6,814 nucleotides of DNA from an uncultured Pseudorhodobacter sp. (GTDB lineage: Bacteria; Pseudomonadota; Alphaproteobacteria; Rhodobacterales; Rhodobacteraceae). Numbering within the stretch: position 1 is the stretch's first letter; every line of letters starts with the position of its first letter. The notes under the pieces were generated by a model. That model saw only the letters and a list, made by a program, of their open reading frames with translations, was not told the origin of the DNA and ran no database searches. The stretch is from positions 1 to 6,814 of the forward strand of contig CAMFIX010000167.1 in the NCBI GenBank assembly GCA_945952425.1. Reading direction: 5' to 3'. Made by a program: the position numbers and the translations under genes. Positions 5,380 through 6,814 of this stretch are shown one piece after another.

Positions 5380-6423
5380 ATGGCTCAAGTCGAACTCTCC
5401 AACATTTCCAAGCGCTTCGGGGCGGTCGAGGTCATCTCGGGCCTGAACCTTTCCATCGAGGACGGCGCCTTCTGCGCGCTTCTCGGGCCGTCGGGCTGCG
5501 GCAAATCCACCATGCTGCGGATGATCGCGGGGCTGGAGGAGGTGACCGACGGCACGATCCGCATCGGCACCGAGGACGTGACCCATGCGGCGCCGAAGTC
5601 GCGCGGCACGGCGATGGTCTTTCAATCCTACGCGCTTTACCCGCATCTGACGGTGGCCGAGAACATCACCTTCTCGATGTCGCTGGCGGGCGCCCCCAAG
5701 GCCAAGCAGCGCGAGGCGGCGGAGCGGGTGGCCAAGATGCTGCAGCTGACCCACCTGTTGGACCGCCGTCCCGCCGCGCTCTCGGGCGGGCAGCGCCAGC
5801 GCGTCGCCATCGGCCGGGCCCTGGTGCGCGATCCGAAAGTTTTCCTTTTCGACGAGCCGCTGTCGAACCTCGATGCGCTTCTGCGGGTGCAGATGCGCCT
5901 GGAGCTGGCGAAGCTGCACGGCGATCTGAAGACCACGATGATCTACGTGACCCATGACCAGGTCGAGGCGATGACGCTCGCCGATCTGATCGTCGTGCTG
6001 GACAAGGGCAAGATCGCCCAGGCCGGCAGCCCTTGGGAGCTTTACAACCGCCCCGCTAACCGCTTCGTCGCGGGGTTCATCGGCTCTCCGGCGATGAATT
6101 TCCTGAAAGGGCAGGGGGATGGGCAGGGCGTCGTCCTTCCGGACGGCACGCGGCTCGCCGTCGCCCAGCACATGGCCAAGGGTGCGCCGGTCGAGCTCGG
6201 CATTCGCCCCGAACATGTGAAGGTCGCGACCGAAGGCCCGATCCGCGGCCGCGCCTCGGTGGTGGAATATCTCGGCAATACCTCTTATGCCTATGTCGAG
6301 ACCGATCACGGCCCCATGGTCGTCGAGGCCGACGACCAGCCGGTGAAGGCGGGCGACCAGCTGGCCCTTGTGCCCGACCTGGCCAAGGCCCATGTTTTCG
6401 ATGCAACAGGACAGGCTTTGTAA
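5380..6423 (+). CDS. ABC sugar importer ATP-binding subunit (UgpC/MsmK/MalK family)
   Basis: Cytoplasmic ATPase that powers the permease pair. It has 347 residues, normal for the family. All nucleotide-binding elements are present in order: Walker A GPSGCGKST (36-44), Q-loop with Q82 in VFQSYALYPH, signature LSGGQRQRVAIGRAL (134-148), Walker B VFLFDEP (154-160) with catalytic E159, D-loop SNLD (162-165), and switch H192 in VTHDQVEAM. After residue about 235 comes the regulatory OB/TOBE domain, including LGIRPEHV (273-280) and VEYLGNTSYAYVET (295-308), as in MalK-type ATPases. The start at 5380 follows the permease stop by three bases with AAGGGG (5368-5373) as ribosome site. MsmK/UgpC-type ATPases can serve several importers, so its partner set may be wider than this operon. 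The aldo/keto reductase gene starts at the base after its stop. Confidence 0.96.
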   Translation: MAQVELSNISKRFGAVEVISGLNLSIEDGAFCALLGPSGCGKSTMLRMIAGLEEVTDGTIRIGTEDVTHAAPKSRGTAMVFQSYALYPHLTVAENITFSMSLAGAPKAKQREAAERVAKMLQLTHLLDRRPAALSGGQRQRVAIGRALVRDPKVFLFDEPLSNLDALLRVQMRLELAKLHGDLKTTMIYVTHDQVEAMTLADLIVVLDKGKIAQAGSPWELYNRPANRFVAGFIGSPAMNFLKGQGDGQGVVLPDGTRLAVAQHMAKGAPVELGIRPEHVKVATEGPIRGRASVVEYLGNTSYAYVETDHGPMVVEADDQPVKAGDQLALVPDLAKAHVFDATGQAL

Positions 6424-6814
6424 ATGCACTATCGTCGTTTGGGCAAATCCGGGCTGCAGGTCAGCGAGTTTTCCTTCGGCTCCTGGGTGACCTTCGCCAA
6501 GCAGGTCGACATCCAGCCCGCCAAGGCGCTGCTGCAGGCGGCCTATGATGCCGGCATCAACTTCTTCGACAATGCGGAAGGCTATGAGCAGGGCCGCTCC
6601 GAAGAGGTCATGGGCCAGGCGATCCACGAACTCGGCTGGTCGCGCGACAGCTATGTCGTCTCGTCCAAGGTCTTCTGGGGGGGCGCGAAACCCACCCAGC
6701 GCGGGCTTTCCGCCAAGCATGTGACCGACGCCGCCCATGCCGCGCTTCGCCGCCTGCGGGTCGATTACCTGGACCTTTACTTCTGCCACCGCCCCGATGT
6801 GGACACCCCCATCG
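6424..6814 (+). CDS. Aldo/keto reductase, Kv-beta/YghZ-like (C-terminus beyond the window)
   Basis: NADPH-dependent oxidoreductase of the aldo/keto reductase superfamily; 130 residues are visible of a usual 320-350. The start MHYRRLGKSGLQVSEFSFGS is typical, and the catalytic tetrad can be placed: D49 in FFDNAEGYEQGRSEEVMG (47-64), Y54 in the same segment, K82 in VVSSKVFWGG (78-87), and H122 in LDLYFCHRPD (116-125). The style of EGYEQGRSEEVMGQAI and the VDYLDLYFCHRPD block points to the voltage-gated channel beta-subunit-like (AKR6/YghZ) branch. The ATG follows the ATPase stop directly, with AGGACAGG (6408-6415) as ribosome site, so it is translated from the operon message. Its substrate may be arabinose, another released sugar, or an aldehyde aglycone; none of these is shown by the sequence. 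Confidence 0.93.
   Translation, partial: MHYRRLGKSGLQVSEFSFGSWVTFAKQVDIQPAKALLQAAYDAGINFFDNAEGYEQGRSEEVMGQAIHELGWSRDSYVVSSKVFWGGAKPTQRGLSAKHVTDAAHAALRRLRVDYLDLYFCHRPDVDTPI

Noticed and set aside
4444..6789. A very long open frame (781 codons) on the minus strand opposite the permease, ATPase and reductase genes.
   Set aside because: Its predicted product is low-complexity and rich in His, Arg, Gln, Asp and Gly with no domain, as expected for the antisense of GC-rich genes. The plus strand carries intact Walker, signature and EAA motifs through the same interval.

Overview
The window looks like a chromosomal carbohydrate-use cluster from a GC-rich Gram-negative bacterium. The codon choice and the CUT1-type transporter style suggest an alphaproteobacterium, perhaps of the Rhodobacter/Paracoccus group. 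That placement is an inference from composition and gene style, not from a marker gene. There are no RNA genes, mobile elements, or CRISPR repeats.

Layout. Two divergent units face away from a 377-base control region (1940-2316). Leftward (minus strand) lie a winged-helix regulator with an unusual C-terminal domain (998-1939) and then a GH51 alpha-L-arabinofuranosidase (1-921, C-terminus cut off by the window edge). Rightward (plus strand) lies a tight operon: periplasmic sugar-binding protein (2317-3591), two CUT1 permeases (3659-4537 and 4534-5376, 4-base overlap), an ABC ATPase of the UgpC/MsmK type (5380-6423), and an aldo/keto reductase (6424 onward, cut off by the window edge).

How the genes fit together. 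The arabinofuranosidase has no signal peptide and keeps both catalytic glutamates, so it should work in the cytoplasm. The natural reading is that the ABC importer brings in an arabinose-containing oligosaccharide or glycoside, the GH51 enzyme removes terminal L-arabinofuranosyl units inside the cell, and the aldo/keto reductase acts on a sugar or aldehyde downstream. The exact substrate cannot be read from the sequence.

Control signals. A near-consensus sigma-70 promoter (TTGACA/CATAAT, 16-base spacer) drives the transporter operon. A second promoter drives the regulator, and its -10 box is overlapped by a 21-base near-palindrome. The most notable signal is a 26-base dyad found twice: just upstream of the transporter promoter (2156-2181), and, on the opposite strand, between the regulator and the arabinofuranosidase gene (962-987). 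The two copies agree at 17 of 26 positions, which suggests one transcription factor coordinates import and hydrolysis. A strong 11-bp hairpin without a U-tract sits between the binding-protein and permease genes, where such elements often raise binding-protein output over membrane components.
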